Positions 55,739 to 63,973 of a stretch of DNA of 64,000 bases are shown here, in pieces (within the stretch, counting starts at the first letter, position 1; each line of letters starts with the position of its first letter). Source of the DNA: an uncultured Hyphomicrobiales bacterium (GTDB taxonomy: Bacteria > Pseudomonadota > Alphaproteobacteria > Rhizobiales > Beijerinckiaceae); the NCBI GenBank assembly GCA_903902915.1, contig CAIUWR010000083.1, positions 62,001-126,000 of the forward strand, given 5' to 3'. Below the pieces are notes generated by a model. It did not search any database and was not told the origin of the DNA. It saw only the letters and a list, made by a program, of their open reading frames with translations. The translations under genes and the position numbers were made by a program.

Positions 55739-57334
55739 ATGTTCCGTTTTGCCCGCTGGAAGATCACCTCGATCGTCGCCATGAGTCTGGCGGCCTTCTT
55801 GATCATCATGCCGAGCTTCCTGTCGAAGGCGACCTTCGATCAGGTCAAGGCGAAGATGCCCCGGTGGATCCCCTTCGAACAGGTCGTGCTCGGGCTGGAT
55901 CTTCAGGGCGGGGCGCATATCCTGCTGGAAGTCGATCAGAACGATGTGATCAAGACCCTCACAGGCAATCTGCGCGACGACGCCCGGCGCATCGTGCGCG
56001 AAGAGAATGTGCGCAGCCTCGCGGGCGGTTACGGAGTGCAGGGCCGCACGGTGCAGTTCCGAATCGCCGACGCCAATGATCGCAACAAGATCATGCCGAA
56101 GCTGCGTCAGCTCGGGACGAGCGGCGTGAGCGCGCTTGGCGCGGTGGGCGCGCCGCCCCTCGAGATCTCCACCACCGAGGACGGCCTCATCCGCATGAGC
56201 GTGACCGATGCGGGCCTCGCTGACAAGACGCGCCGCGCGGTGGATCAGGGCATTGAGGTCATTCGCCGCCGCGTCGATGCGCTCGGCACGACGGAGCCCA
56301 ACATCCAGCGCCAGGGCAACGACCGCGTGTTGGTGCAGGTGCCGGGCCTTCAGGACACCAGCCGTTTGAAGGAGCTGCTTGGCACGACCGCCAAGCTCGA
56401 ATTCCGCCTCGTGGCTGATCCGGGCTTCAATCCTGCGGATGTGGACATGCTGCCCCAGACCGACCAGCCGGGTGCGCTGCCGGTCGAAAAGCAGGTCATG
56501 GTGCAGGGCGAGGATCTCACCGATTCCCAGCCTGGCTTCGACCAGCGCACCTCCGAGCCCGTGGTGAATTTCAAGTTCAACATTCGCGGCGGCCAGCGTT
56601 TTGGCGAGGTGACGGCGGCCAATGTGGGCAAGCCCTTCGCCATCGTGCTGGACAACAAGGTGATCTCCGCCCCGCGCATCCTTGGTCCCATCACCGGCGG
56701 GTCCGGCCAGATTTCGGGTCGCTTCACGGTGGAGCAGGCCAACAATCTCTCGATCTTGCTGCGCGCGGGCGCGCTGCCCGCCAAGATGAACATCGTCGAG
56801 GAGCGCACGGTTGGTCCGGGCCTTGGGCAGGACTCCATCGAGGCTGGCAAGTTGGCGGCATATGTGGCTGGCGTGCTGGTGGTTTGCTACATGCTGACGA
56901 CCTATGGCGTCTTCGGCGTCTTCGCCAATGTGGCGCTGGGCATCCATGTGGCCATGATCTTCGCCGCGCTGATCCTGTTGCAGGCGACGCTGACGCTGCC
57001 GGGCATCGCGGGCATCGTTTTGACCATCGGCATGGCGGTGGACTCCAACGTGCTGATTTATGAGCGCATCCGCGAAGAATCGCGCTCGGGCCGCACGGTC
57101 ATCTCGGCGCTGGACGCAGGCTTCACCCGCGCTTTCGCGACCATCGTGGATTCCCAATCGACCATGATGGTCGCAGCGGTGATCCTCTATTTCCTGGGCT
57201 CTGGTCCCGTGCGCGGCTTCGCCGTGTCGCTGGGTCTGGGCATTCTCACCACAATCGTCACAGCCGTCACCATGACGCGCATGATGATCGCGCTGTGGTA
57301 TCGCTGGCGCAAGCCAACGACCCTGCCGATCTGA
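55739..57334 (+). CDS. secD: Protein translocase subunit SecD
   Basis: Uses the proton gradient to pull exported proteins through SecYEG. The 531-residue protein has an N-terminal membrane helix, the P1 head region with VLGLDLQGGAHILLEVD, and the motif NKVISAPRILGPITGGSGQI. Five C-terminal helices include TLTLPGIAGIVLTIGMAVDSNVLIYERIREE, whose Asp is the proton-relay residue. The ATG at 55739 is preceded by GAGA. It is followed 13 bases later by secF. Confidence 0.97.
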   Translation: MFRFARWKITSIVAMSLAAFLIIMPSFLSKATFDQVKAKMPRWIPFEQVVLGLDLQGGAHILLEVDQNDVIKTLTGNLRDDARRIVREENVRSLAGGYGVQGRTVQFRIADANDRNKIMPKLRQLGTSGVSALGAVGAPPLEISTTEDGLIRMSVTDAGLADKTRRAVDQGIEVIRRRVDALGTTEPNIQRQGNDRVLVQVPGLQDTSRLKELLGTTAKLEFRLVADPGFNPADVDMLPQTDQPGALPVEKQVMVQGEDLTDSQPGFDQRTSEPVVNFKFNIRGGQRFGEVTAANVGKPFAIVLDNKVISAPRILGPITGGSGQISGRFTVEQANNLSILLRAGALPAKMNIVEERTVGPGLGQDSIEAGKLAAYVAGVLVVCYMLTTYGVFGVFANVALGIHVAMIFAALILLQATLTLPGIAGIVLTIGMAVDSNVLIYERIREESRSGRTVISALDAGFTRAFATIVDSQSTMMVAAVILYFLGSGPVRGFAVSLGLGILTTIVTAVTMTRMMIALWYRWRKPTTLPI

Positions 57335-57347
57335 CGGGAGCCATTCG

Positions 57348-58310
57348 ATGCTGCGTTTTCGCCTCGCGCCCGACAATGTGAAATTCGGCTTCATGCGCTT
57401 TCGGCGCGTGAGCTATCCTTTCTCGGCCATCCTCTCCGTGGTCTCCGTCGTGCTGTTCCTGACGGTCGGCCTGAACTTCGGCATCGACTTTTCGGGCGGC
57501 ACGCTCTTTGAAGTGCGCGCCAAGCAGGGGCAGGCGGATCTCACCGCCCTGCGCGCGATTGGCGACAAGCTCGGTCTTGGCGAAGTTGAGGTGCAGGCTT
57601 TCGGCGGCGGGGTGGACGCCACCTTGCGGGTGCGTCTGCAACCGGGCGGCGACGGAGCCCAGCAGGCCGTCGTGGAGAAGGTGCGCGCCGTCATCGTCAA
57701 TGATTACGAGGTGCGCCGCGTCGAGGTGGTCGGGCCGCGCGTCTCGGGCGAGTTGGTGCAGTCGGGCACGCTTGGCGTGGTGCTCTCCATCGTCGCTGTG
57801 CTGACCTATCTGTGGTTCCGCTATGAATGGCCGCTGGCGGTGGCCGCCGTCATCGCCACCATGCACGATTTGTTGCTGACCGTCGGCTTCTTCGCCACCA
57901 CGCAGCTCGAATTCAACCTGACCTCCATCGCGGCCATTCTCACCATCGTGGGCCTGTCGCTGAACGAGACAGTGGTGGTGCTGGACCGCATTCGCGAGAT
58001 CATGCGCAAATACAAGAAAGCCCCGATGGCCGAGATCATTGATCTGTCCATCAACGCCGTTCTGTCGCGCACCATCATGACCTCGACGACCACTCTGATC
58101 GCGCTTCTGGCGCTGGTCTTCTTTGGCGGTCATGTCATTCGCTCGTTCTCGCTGGCGATGATGTGGGGCGTGATCGTGGCCATGTATTCGTCCATCTTCA
58201 TCTGCTCGCCGGTGCTGATCTACCTCAACCCGCGCTCGGTTGATGGCGAGGCCGAAGCCGCGCCGCCCAAGGGCGCGAAGCCGGGCGCCACGGCGAAGCC
58301 TGCGGTCTGA
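57348..58310 (+). CDS. secF: Protein translocase subunit SecF
   Basis: Partner of SecD, 320 residues. The first helix is followed by LNFGIDFSGGTLFEVRA. The C-terminal helices contain LTSIAAILTIVGLSLNETVVVLDRIRE, with Asn at the usual Asp position of this loop (SLNET), and SRTIMTSTTTLIALLALVFFGG. The tail is Ala/Pro/Lys-rich. Cotranscribed with yajC and secD. Confidence 0.96.
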   Translation: MLRFRLAPDNVKFGFMRFRRVSYPFSAILSVVSVVLFLTVGLNFGIDFSGGTLFEVRAKQGQADLTALRAIGDKLGLGEVEVQAFGGGVDATLRVRLQPGGDGAQQAVVEKVRAVIVNDYEVRRVEVVGPRVSGELVQSGTLGVVLSIVAVLTYLWFRYEWPLAVAAVIATMHDLLLTVGFFATTQLEFNLTSIAAILTIVGLSLNETVVVLDRIREIMRKYKKAPMAEIIDLSINAVLSRTIMTSTTTLIALLALVFFGGHVIRSFSLAMMWGVIVAMYSSIFICSPVLIYLNPRSVDGEAEAAPPKGAKPGATAKPAV

Positions 58311-58320
58311 TCCGCTATTG

Positions 58321-58346
58321 GCGGGAACGCGGGTTCGCGCTCCCGC
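58321..58346 (+). terminator. Hairpin after secF
   Basis: GCGGGAACGCG (58321-58331) pairs with CGCGCTCCCGC (58336-58346) with one mismatch around GGTT. It is GC-rich without a T tract, so it may only partly separate secF from the next gene. Confidence 0.4.
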
Positions 58347-58369
58347 ATTGCCCCGCAGGCGAGGCTCCG

Positions 58370-58756
58370 ATGTCAAAGACGCGCTATGATGGATTTCTGC
58401 CCGGATCCTTTGTGATCGAGGGCTATGGCGGCGGTGGTTTCCGCTTCGCCGACATGTCCCATCGAGGCTCCATCCTCGCGCTTCCCTCCGGCGTCCACGC
58501 CTGGGCGCCGCAGAACCCGCAGGACATCACGCCCGCCAGCCTTCAGATCCTGTTTGACGAACCTGCTGGCGCGGTGGAGCTGCTGCTGATCGGCACAGGC
58601 CGCGAGCTTGTCCCGCCCTCGGCCGAACTGCGCGCGGCGTTGCGGGCGGCGGGCGTAAGGGTGGACAGCATGGCCACGGGAGCGGCCATCGCCACCTACA
58701 ACATTCTGTTGGGCGAGCGCCGCCGCGTCGCCGCAGCCCTGTTGGCGACTCCGTGA
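58370..58756 (+). CDS. Mth938/DUF498-domain protein (NDUFAF3 relative)
   Basis: A 128-residue protein of the Mth938-like fold. PGSFVIEGYGGGGFRFADMSHRGS opens the domain. VELLLIGTGRELVPPSAELRAAL and GVRVDSMATGAAIATYNILLGE are the conserved core. The mitochondrial member, NDUFAF3, is a complex I assembly factor. In bacteria the role is not settled. It sits 59 bases after secF, and its stop overlaps the start of the next gene (GTGATGG), so the two are coupled. Confidence 0.9.
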   Translation: MSKTRYDGFLPGSFVIEGYGGGGFRFADMSHRGSILALPSGVHAWAPQNPQDITPASLQILFDEPAGAVELLLIGTGRELVPPSAELRAALRAAGVRVDSMATGAAIATYNILLGERRRVAAALLATP

Positions 58757-59619
58757 TGGACGATATCGAAGATCCGCGTCTCGGCGAGGCCTATCTCTAT
58801 TGCGAGACCTTGCTGCGCGAGCATGATCCCGATCGCTGGCTCGCCTGCCTCTTCGCCCCATGGAGCCATCGCAAGCATCTGCATGCGCTCTATGCCTATA
58901 GTCTCGAAGTGGCGCGGGTGCGCGAGATCGTCTCCGACCCCATGCCGGGCGAAATCCGCTTTCAATGGTGGCGCGACGCGCTGGAAGGGGAAGCGCGGGG
59001 CGACATCAGCGCCCATCCCGTCGCCTCCGCGCTGCTGGATACGGTGAAGCGTTTCAAACTGCCGCGCGCGGCCCTGACCAATCTGGTGGATGCGCGCACT
59101 TTCGATCTCTATGACGATCCCATGCCCGGGATGCGCCAACTTGAGGGCTATGGCGGGGAGACGTCGTCGGCGCTCATCCGCATGGCGAGCCTGATCCTCG
59201 CCGATGGGCGCGATCCGGGCGGGGCGGACGCCGCAGGACACGGGGGCCTCGCCTACGCGATCACGGGCCTGCTGCGCGCCTTGCCCTGGCATGGCGCGCG
59301 CGGACAGGTCTATGTGCCGGGCGATGTGCTGAAAGAGGCGGGCGCAAGCCACGCGGACTTGATCGCAGGCGCGCGAACCGAAGGTGTCGCCAAGGCGCTC
59401 GCCAACATGCGCGCCATCGCCCGCAAGCATCTCGCCGCCGCTCTGGAGGGCGTCAAGACGGTCGAGCCCGTCACCCGCCCGGCGTTTCTGCCGCTGGCTT
59501 TGGTGGAGCCCTATCTCGCCGCCATGGAAAAGCCCGGCTACGACCCGTTCAAGACGGTGATCCAGATTCCCCAGTGGCGGCGTCAGTGGCGATTATGGAT
59601 GGCGGCGCGGCGCTGGTGA
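58756..59619 (+). CDS. Catalytically degenerate squalene/phytoene-synthase-like protein (NDUFAF6 relative)
   Basis: A 287-residue protein with the fold of squalene/phytoene synthases but without their chemistry. At the first aspartate motif it reads YAYSLEVARVREIVSD instead of DDxxD, and at the second position YVPGDVLKEAG replaces the NxxRDxxED pattern. Conserved family parts are RFQWWRDALEG and GLAYAITGLLRALPWH. This is the plan of the mitochondrial complex I assembly factor NDUFAF6 and its alphaproteobacterial relatives. Contrast with hpnC and hpnD, where the aspartates are intact. It overlaps the NDUFAF3-like gene by one base. Confidence 0.9.
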   Translation: MDDIEDPRLGEAYLYCETLLREHDPDRWLACLFAPWSHRKHLHALYAYSLEVARVREIVSDPMPGEIRFQWWRDALEGEARGDISAHPVASALLDTVKRFKLPRAALTNLVDARTFDLYDDPMPGMRQLEGYGGETSSALIRMASLILADGRDPGGADAAGHGGLAYAITGLLRALPWHGARGQVYVPGDVLKEAGASHADLIAGARTEGVAKALANMRAIARKHLAAALEGVKTVEPVTRPAFLPLALVEPYLAAMEKPGYDPFKTVIQIPQWRRQWRLWMAARRW

Positions 59620-59704
59620 GGGACCGGGGTCGCGCCCATTTGGCGCCCCCACGTTGCCAATCGGCCCAAGCGCAGGCATGCTGCCCAAAAATGGGAGGAT
59701 GCCG

Positions 59705-60727
59705 ATGAAGCCTGTGCAGGGTCCGTGGTCGCTTGCCGCCGCCTTACTGACGTCAAGCTGCCTTGTTCTGTCTGGCCCAGCGGGGGCGGCTGACGATTTT
59801 TACAAGGACAAGACGATCAGCGTCGTCGTGGGCTTCACGCCTGGCGGGGGCTATGACGCCTATGGGCGCCAGCTCGCCCGGTTTCTGCCCGAGCATATTC
59901 CCGGCAAGCCGAATGTGATCGTTCAGAACATGCCGGGGGCGGGGAGCATGACGGCGGTGCGGGCTCTGGACGCCACCCAGCCCAAGGACGGTACGGTGAT
60001 CGTCATCTTCAATCCCGGCCTCATCGTCCAGTCTGTCGTGCAGCCGGAGAAGGCGCCCGTGGACTTCCACAAATATGTCTTCGTGGGCACTGTCACGCCG
60101 GATTTCCGCGTTTGCTACGGCTTTGGTCCCAATGGGGTGAAGTCGTGGGAAGACATGATGTCGCGCAAGGAATTCATCCTTGGCGCAACCGGCAAGGGCT
60201 CTGGCAATTACGTCAATGGCGCGACCATGCGCGAGGTCTTCAATGCGCCGGTGAAGCAGATCCTCGGGTTTCCCGGCAGCAACGAACAGCGGCTCGCCGT
60301 CGAGCGGGGCGAGCTGGATGGGGATTGCGGCTCCTTCAACAGTCTCCCGGCGGACTGGGTGCGCGAGGGCAGGGTGCATCCTTTTGTGCGCTTCACGGGC
60401 GAAAAGGAGGCCGACATGCCGGACAGCGCACGTTTCATCAACGACTTCGCCACCACCCAGGAACAGAAGGATCTGCTCGCTGTGGTCAATGCGGAGGATG
60501 AGGTGGGCCGACCCTTCATCGTATCGCGCGACATTCCCGCCGATCGCCTTGCGATTTTGCGCAAGGCCTTCGACGCGATGGTGGCGGACCCCGCCTTCAA
60601 GGCGGAAATGGCCAAGCAGAATCTGCCCGTTCATCCGATTGACGGCGTTGGCTCCGACAAGATCCTCGCCCGCATGCTGAAAACGCCGAGGGCCATCGCC
60701 GACAAGGCGCGCAAGATCTTCGACTAG
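59705..60727 (+). CDS. Tripartite tricarboxylate transporter-type binding protein (Bug/TctC family)
   Basis: A 340-residue periplasmic binding protein. A signal peptide (SLAAALLTSSCLVLSGPAGAA) precedes YKDKTISVVVGFTPGGGYDAYGRQLARFL, the Bug signature, and PNVIVQNMPGAGSMTAV. GATGKGSGNYV and DKILARMLKTP are later family features. It is a lone binding protein: no TctA or TctB membrane genes are near. The ATG at 59705 has GGGAGG six bases upstream. Ligands of such proteins are usually carboxylates, but nothing here identifies one. Confidence 0.88.
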   Translation: MKPVQGPWSLAAALLTSSCLVLSGPAGAADDFYKDKTISVVVGFTPGGGYDAYGRQLARFLPEHIPGKPNVIVQNMPGAGSMTAVRALDATQPKDGTVIVIFNPGLIVQSVVQPEKAPVDFHKYVFVGTVTPDFRVCYGFGPNGVKSWEDMMSRKEFILGATGKGSGNYVNGATMREVFNAPVKQILGFPGSNEQRLAVERGELDGDCGSFNSLPADWVREGRVHPFVRFTGEKEADMPDSARFINDFATTQEQKDLLAVVNAEDEVGRPFIVSRDIPADRLAILRKAFDAMVADPAFKAEMAKQNLPVHPIDGVGSDKILARMLKTPRAIADKARKIFD

Positions 60728-60805
60728 GCGGCGCCATCAAGCGGCTTGCCGTTTCGCGCCCGGGATACGATGTATGGTCACGTCCCTTTTGGAGCCGCGA
60801 ATCCC

Positions 60806-61537
60806 TTGAGCAGCGACGGCAAGCAGACGGCTGTGTCCCGGCCCGGCCAAGGCTCGGGCGATGTCGAGCGTTTCCTGCGCAAGGCCGCCGCCACCCCGGC
60901 TGTGGCGGCGAGCAAGCGCGCTCGGCTGGTGTTCGCCCTCGACGCCACCATGAGCCGTCAGCCCACCTGGGATCTCGCCCAGTCCCTGCAAGGCAAGATG
61001 TTCGAGGCGGCTGGTTCGCTCGGCGGGCTTGATGTGCAACTCGTCTATTTTCGGGGCATGGCGGAATGCCGCGCGTCACGCTTCATCGAAAATGGCGCGG
61101 GGCTCGCCACGCTCATGGGCAAGATTTCCGTGCGCGGCGGTCAGACCCAGATCGGCCGGGTGCTGGACCATGTGCGGGACGAGACGCGGCGCGCCCCCAT
61201 CGGCGCGCTGATCTATGTCGGCGACGCCATGGAGGAGCGCGTGGATGCGCTATGCGGCGTGGCGGGCGAGCTTGGACTTCTGGGCGTGAAGGCCTTCATG
61301 TTCCATGAGGGCGCGGACCCTGCGGCCGCCAGCGCCTTTCGCGAGATCGCGCGTCTCACGGGCGGCGCTTATGCGGCTTTCGATCAATCCGCCCCTCAGC
61401 GCCTCGCCAGCCTGCTGGCGGCGGCGGCGGCCTATGCTGCGGGTGGCGCGCAGGCGCTGGAGGCTCTGGCGCAGGCTCCCAAGGGCGATGCGGCGCGGCT
61501 GTTGTTGACGCAGATGCGTCAGGGGAGGGCGCCTTGA
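60806..61537 (+). CDS. VWA-fold protein paired with a J-domain protein
   Basis: A 243-residue cytoplasmic protein with a von Willebrand A-like fold: RARLVFALDATMSRQPTWD opens the domain, with Asp and Ser near the metal site. GGLDVQLVYFRGMAE, GGQTQIGRVLDH and ALIYVGDAMEERVDAL follow, the last holding a conserved Asp. The function is unknown. The start is uncertain: TTG at 60806 has GGAG 11 bases before it, while ATG at 60770 would add 12 residues. The stop overlaps the next start (TTGA), so it is translated together with the J-domain gene. Confidence 0.75.
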   Translation: MSSDGKQTAVSRPGQGSGDVERFLRKAAATPAVAASKRARLVFALDATMSRQPTWDLAQSLQGKMFEAAGSLGGLDVQLVYFRGMAECRASRFIENGAGLATLMGKISVRGGQTQIGRVLDHVRDETRRAPIGALIYVGDAMEERVDALCGVAGELGLLGVKAFMFHEGADPAAASAFREIARLTGGAYAAFDQSAPQRLASLLAAAAAYAAGGAQALEALAQAPKGDAARLLLTQMRQGRAP

Positions 61538-62268
61538 TCCATCTTGTGGTGGTCGCAGCGGTGCTGATCATCTTGTGGTTCGCCAGCAACGCCTTCGCGA
61601 GGGCCAATCCGGCGAAGCTGGCTCGTGTGCTGAAGCCCGCCGGAGGGGTCGCGACTCTCGCCGCCGCAGCCTTTTTGATGCTGCGCGGACAGATCGAGGC
61701 CGCGGTGGCGGTCGGCGGTTTCGGGCTCTATCTGCTGGGCGTGGCCAATCCGCCCGGCCTCGCGCGCATGTTCCGCAACGTGGGCGGCGGGTCTGGCGGC
61801 GACAAGGTCTCGCGGGTGCGCTCAGCCATGATCGAGATGGAGTTGCATCATGACAGCGGCGCCATGCAGGGGACGATCCTCGCCGGATCCTTCGCAGGCG
61901 GGCGCCTCGTCGATCTGACGCGCCCGCAATGCGAGGAGATCCTGCTGCAATGCAGGCGCGACGACCCCGAGGGAGCGCGGCTGCTAGAGGCTTATCTCGA
62001 TCGCCGGTTTCCCGGCTGGCGTCCGGCAGGCGATGGCCACGGCGACGCGGGGGGCGGGCCCGGCGGCGGGGGGCGGCATGTCGCGGGCGCCATGACCGAG
62101 GATGAAGCTTATGAGATCCTGGGGCTTGCGAAAGGGGCTTCGAGTGAAGAGGTCGCGCGGGCGCATCGCTCCCTCATGAAGAAACTTCATCCCGATTACG
62201 GGGGGCCTACGGCCCTGGCCGCTAAGGTCAATGAAGCCAAGTCCGTTCTGACGCGACGGCATAGCTAA
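61534..62268 (+). CDS. Membrane-bound protein with C-terminal J domain (Pam18/Tim14-like)
   Basis: A 244-residue protein with N-terminal membrane segments (VVVAAVLIILWFASNAFA and two further hydrophobic stretches to residue ~72). A middle region carries RSAMIEMELHHDSGAMQGTI, then a Gly-rich linker (160-180) and a C-terminal J domain from residue 188. The DnaK-stimulating HPD is at 219-221 (KKLHPDYGG). The ending AAKVNEAKSVL closely resembles the Pam18/Tim14 J domain of mitochondrial protein import. The gene begins with TTG overlapping the VWA stop. It should recruit DnaK to the inner membrane. Confidence 0.87.
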   Translation: MIHLVVVAAVLIILWFASNAFARANPAKLARVLKPAGGVATLAAAAFLMLRGQIEAAVAVGGFGLYLLGVANPPGLARMFRNVGGGSGGDKVSRVRSAMIEMELHHDSGAMQGTILAGSFAGGRLVDLTRPQCEEILLQCRRDDPEGARLLEAYLDRRFPGWRPAGDGHGDAGGGPGGGGRHVAGAMTEDEAYEILGLAKGASSEEVARAHRSLMKKLHPDYGGPTALAAKVNEAKSVLTRRHS

Positions 62269-62328
62269 CTCCTGAACTCATACGCAACGCTACACAACAA
62301 ACGCAGCAGGGATTAAAACGCTCCCTGC

Positions 62329-63819
62329 TCAATTCTTGGTGGTGAAGCAGGAAAAGCCTGACCTTTTGAGGGATTTGCAGGCAGCTTCCGCTGTCGTCTC
62401 AGTCAGTCCGGCAAAGCGCGCGCGATACAGCGTGCCTGATCCGGTCTTGACCTTTTCGGTAAACGCCGCCGCGCGGGAAAGGGCGGGGGCTCTGCCGCGC
62501 GCCTTGACGAGCAACTGGTTCGCCTTGCTCATTTCGTCGCTGGCGCCGATCTGAATCATCGTGCCGGACCTCGCCGCCGCCGGGCGCTGCGGTTCCGCCT
62601 TGGCGGGCTCGGCCTTGGCCACTTTCGTCACCTGCTTTTCAGGCGGATGAACCGCCGCAACATGCGTCGGGGCAGGCGGAGCGGCTGTGGTCGTCATGGA
62701 CGCGGCCACCAGACGCGTGGCCCCATCCGAGAGCTTGCCATAGGGAATGGACGCTGTGCGGTCCTCGGTCGGGCGCGATCCGTTCGCGATCACGGCGGGG
62801 CGGGGCTTTTCGACCAGATCCGCAATCGTGGGCGTGGGGGCTGCGTAGGCCGTCGCCATGGGGGCCAGCTTTGGCTCCGCCTTGGCGGGGGCTTCCGACG
62901 ACGAAGCGTCCGCAACCATGGTCGTCTTGACGGGCGAGGCGGATCCAAGATTCGCCTCGATCAGGCCTTCCATGATGTGGTCGCGGCTGCTGACGCTCCT
63001 GCCGCCCAGCACTACGGAGACGATCCGACGGTTGCCGCGCTTGACTGAGGTCAGAAGGTTGAAGCCGGAGGCGTTGGTGTAGCCCGTCTTGATCCCGTCC
63101 ATGCCTTCGACCCGGCCCAGCAGATGATTGTGGTTGCCGATCGTCATGCCGCGGAAGGTGAACTGATGGGTTGAAAAATAGGCGTAGTAGCGCGGGAAGC
63201 GCTCCTGAATGGAGCGGCCAAGGATCACCAGGTCGTGCGCGGTGGTCAGCTGTTCGGGATCGGGCAGGCCGGAGGCGTTGGCGTAGTGGGTGCGGCTCAT
63301 GCCCAGACTATGGGCTTTCGCCGTCATCAACTCGGCGAAGCTGTCCTCGTCGCCGCCCACCGCTTCGGCGATCGCCGCCGCTATGTCATTGGCTGATTTC
63401 GTCACGACCGCCTTGATGGCGTCCTCGACGCTGATCGTCGAGCCGGGGCGCAGACCAAGCCTTGACGGCGCCATCGAGGCGGCATGGCTCGAAATCGGGA
63501 TCTCGTCGTCAAGGGACATGCGGCCCTTTTCGAGCTGCTCAAACAGCAGATAAAGCGTCATCACCTTTGTGATGGAGGCCGGGTGCCGCAGCTCATTTTC
63601 ATGATCCGCGTGGAGCACGCGCCCCGTGTTGGCGTCCACCACCATGGCGGAATAAGGAGGCGTATACCCGGAAGACGCGTGGCTATGTTTATGGTGCTTA
63701 TGGTGACCCCTGGCCGCCGCAGCGCCAGAATCAAGGGCCAAACCCGCTGTCGCCACCCCAGTCATGACGAAAGCGGACAGGAGGCGCCTACGAAGGACGG
63801 CGGCTGAAACCATCGACAT
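62329..63819 (-). CDS. dacF: D-alanyl-D-alanine carboxypeptidase with C-terminal SPOR domain
   Basis: A 496-residue low-molecular-weight penicillin-binding protein that trims peptidoglycan pentapeptides. The signal peptide is followed by a His/Lys-rich stretch (RGHHKHHKHSHASSG). The serine-enzyme motifs are SITK (residues 82-85), SAN in VVTKSANDIAAA and KTG in DGIKTGYTNASG. A Pro/Ala-rich linker leads to an SPOR domain (from about residue 430: GTMIQIGASDEMSKANQLL), which binds denuded septal glycan. The ATG at 63819 is chosen; the frame extends to 63882. The gene name follows the family and is not certain. Confidence 0.9.
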   Translation of the reverse strand: MSMVSAAVLRRRLLSAFVMTGVATAGLALDSGAAAARGHHKHHKHSHASSGYTPPYSAMVVDANTGRVLHADHENELRHPASITKVMTLYLLFEQLEKGRMSLDDEIPISSHAASMAPSRLGLRPGSTISVEDAIKAVVTKSANDIAAAIAEAVGGDEDSFAELMTAKAHSLGMSRTHYANASGLPDPEQLTTAHDLVILGRSIQERFPRYYAYFSTHQFTFRGMTIGNHNHLLGRVEGMDGIKTGYTNASGFNLLTSVKRGNRRIVSVVLGGRSVSSRDHIMEGLIEANLGSASPVKTTMVADASSSEAPAKAEPKLAPMATAYAAPTPTIADLVEKPRPAVIANGSRPTEDRTASIPYGKLSDGATRLVAASMTTTAAPPAPTHVAAVHPPEKQVTKVAKAEPAKAEPQRPAAARSGTMIQIGASDEMSKANQLLVKARGRAPALSRAAAFTEKVKTGSGTLYRARFAGLTETTAEAACKSLKRSGFSCFTTKN

Positions 63820-63973
63820 ACTCTGACCCCAACTCAAGCAACGGACGTTGCGCCGTATCCTCGACACCACACCTTCGAACACTAGCGGCCTGTGGTTACG
63901 CGTCGGTTAATGGGTTGAAACCGATTGGAATTAATTGGAGATGTGAATTTTGCTGCAGTGCGAAGAGGTTCAC

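Noticed and set aside
55469-57394. 641-codon minus-strand open frame opposite secD
   Set aside because: Mirror frame of secD; His/Arg/Ala-rich translation without domains or a ribosome site.
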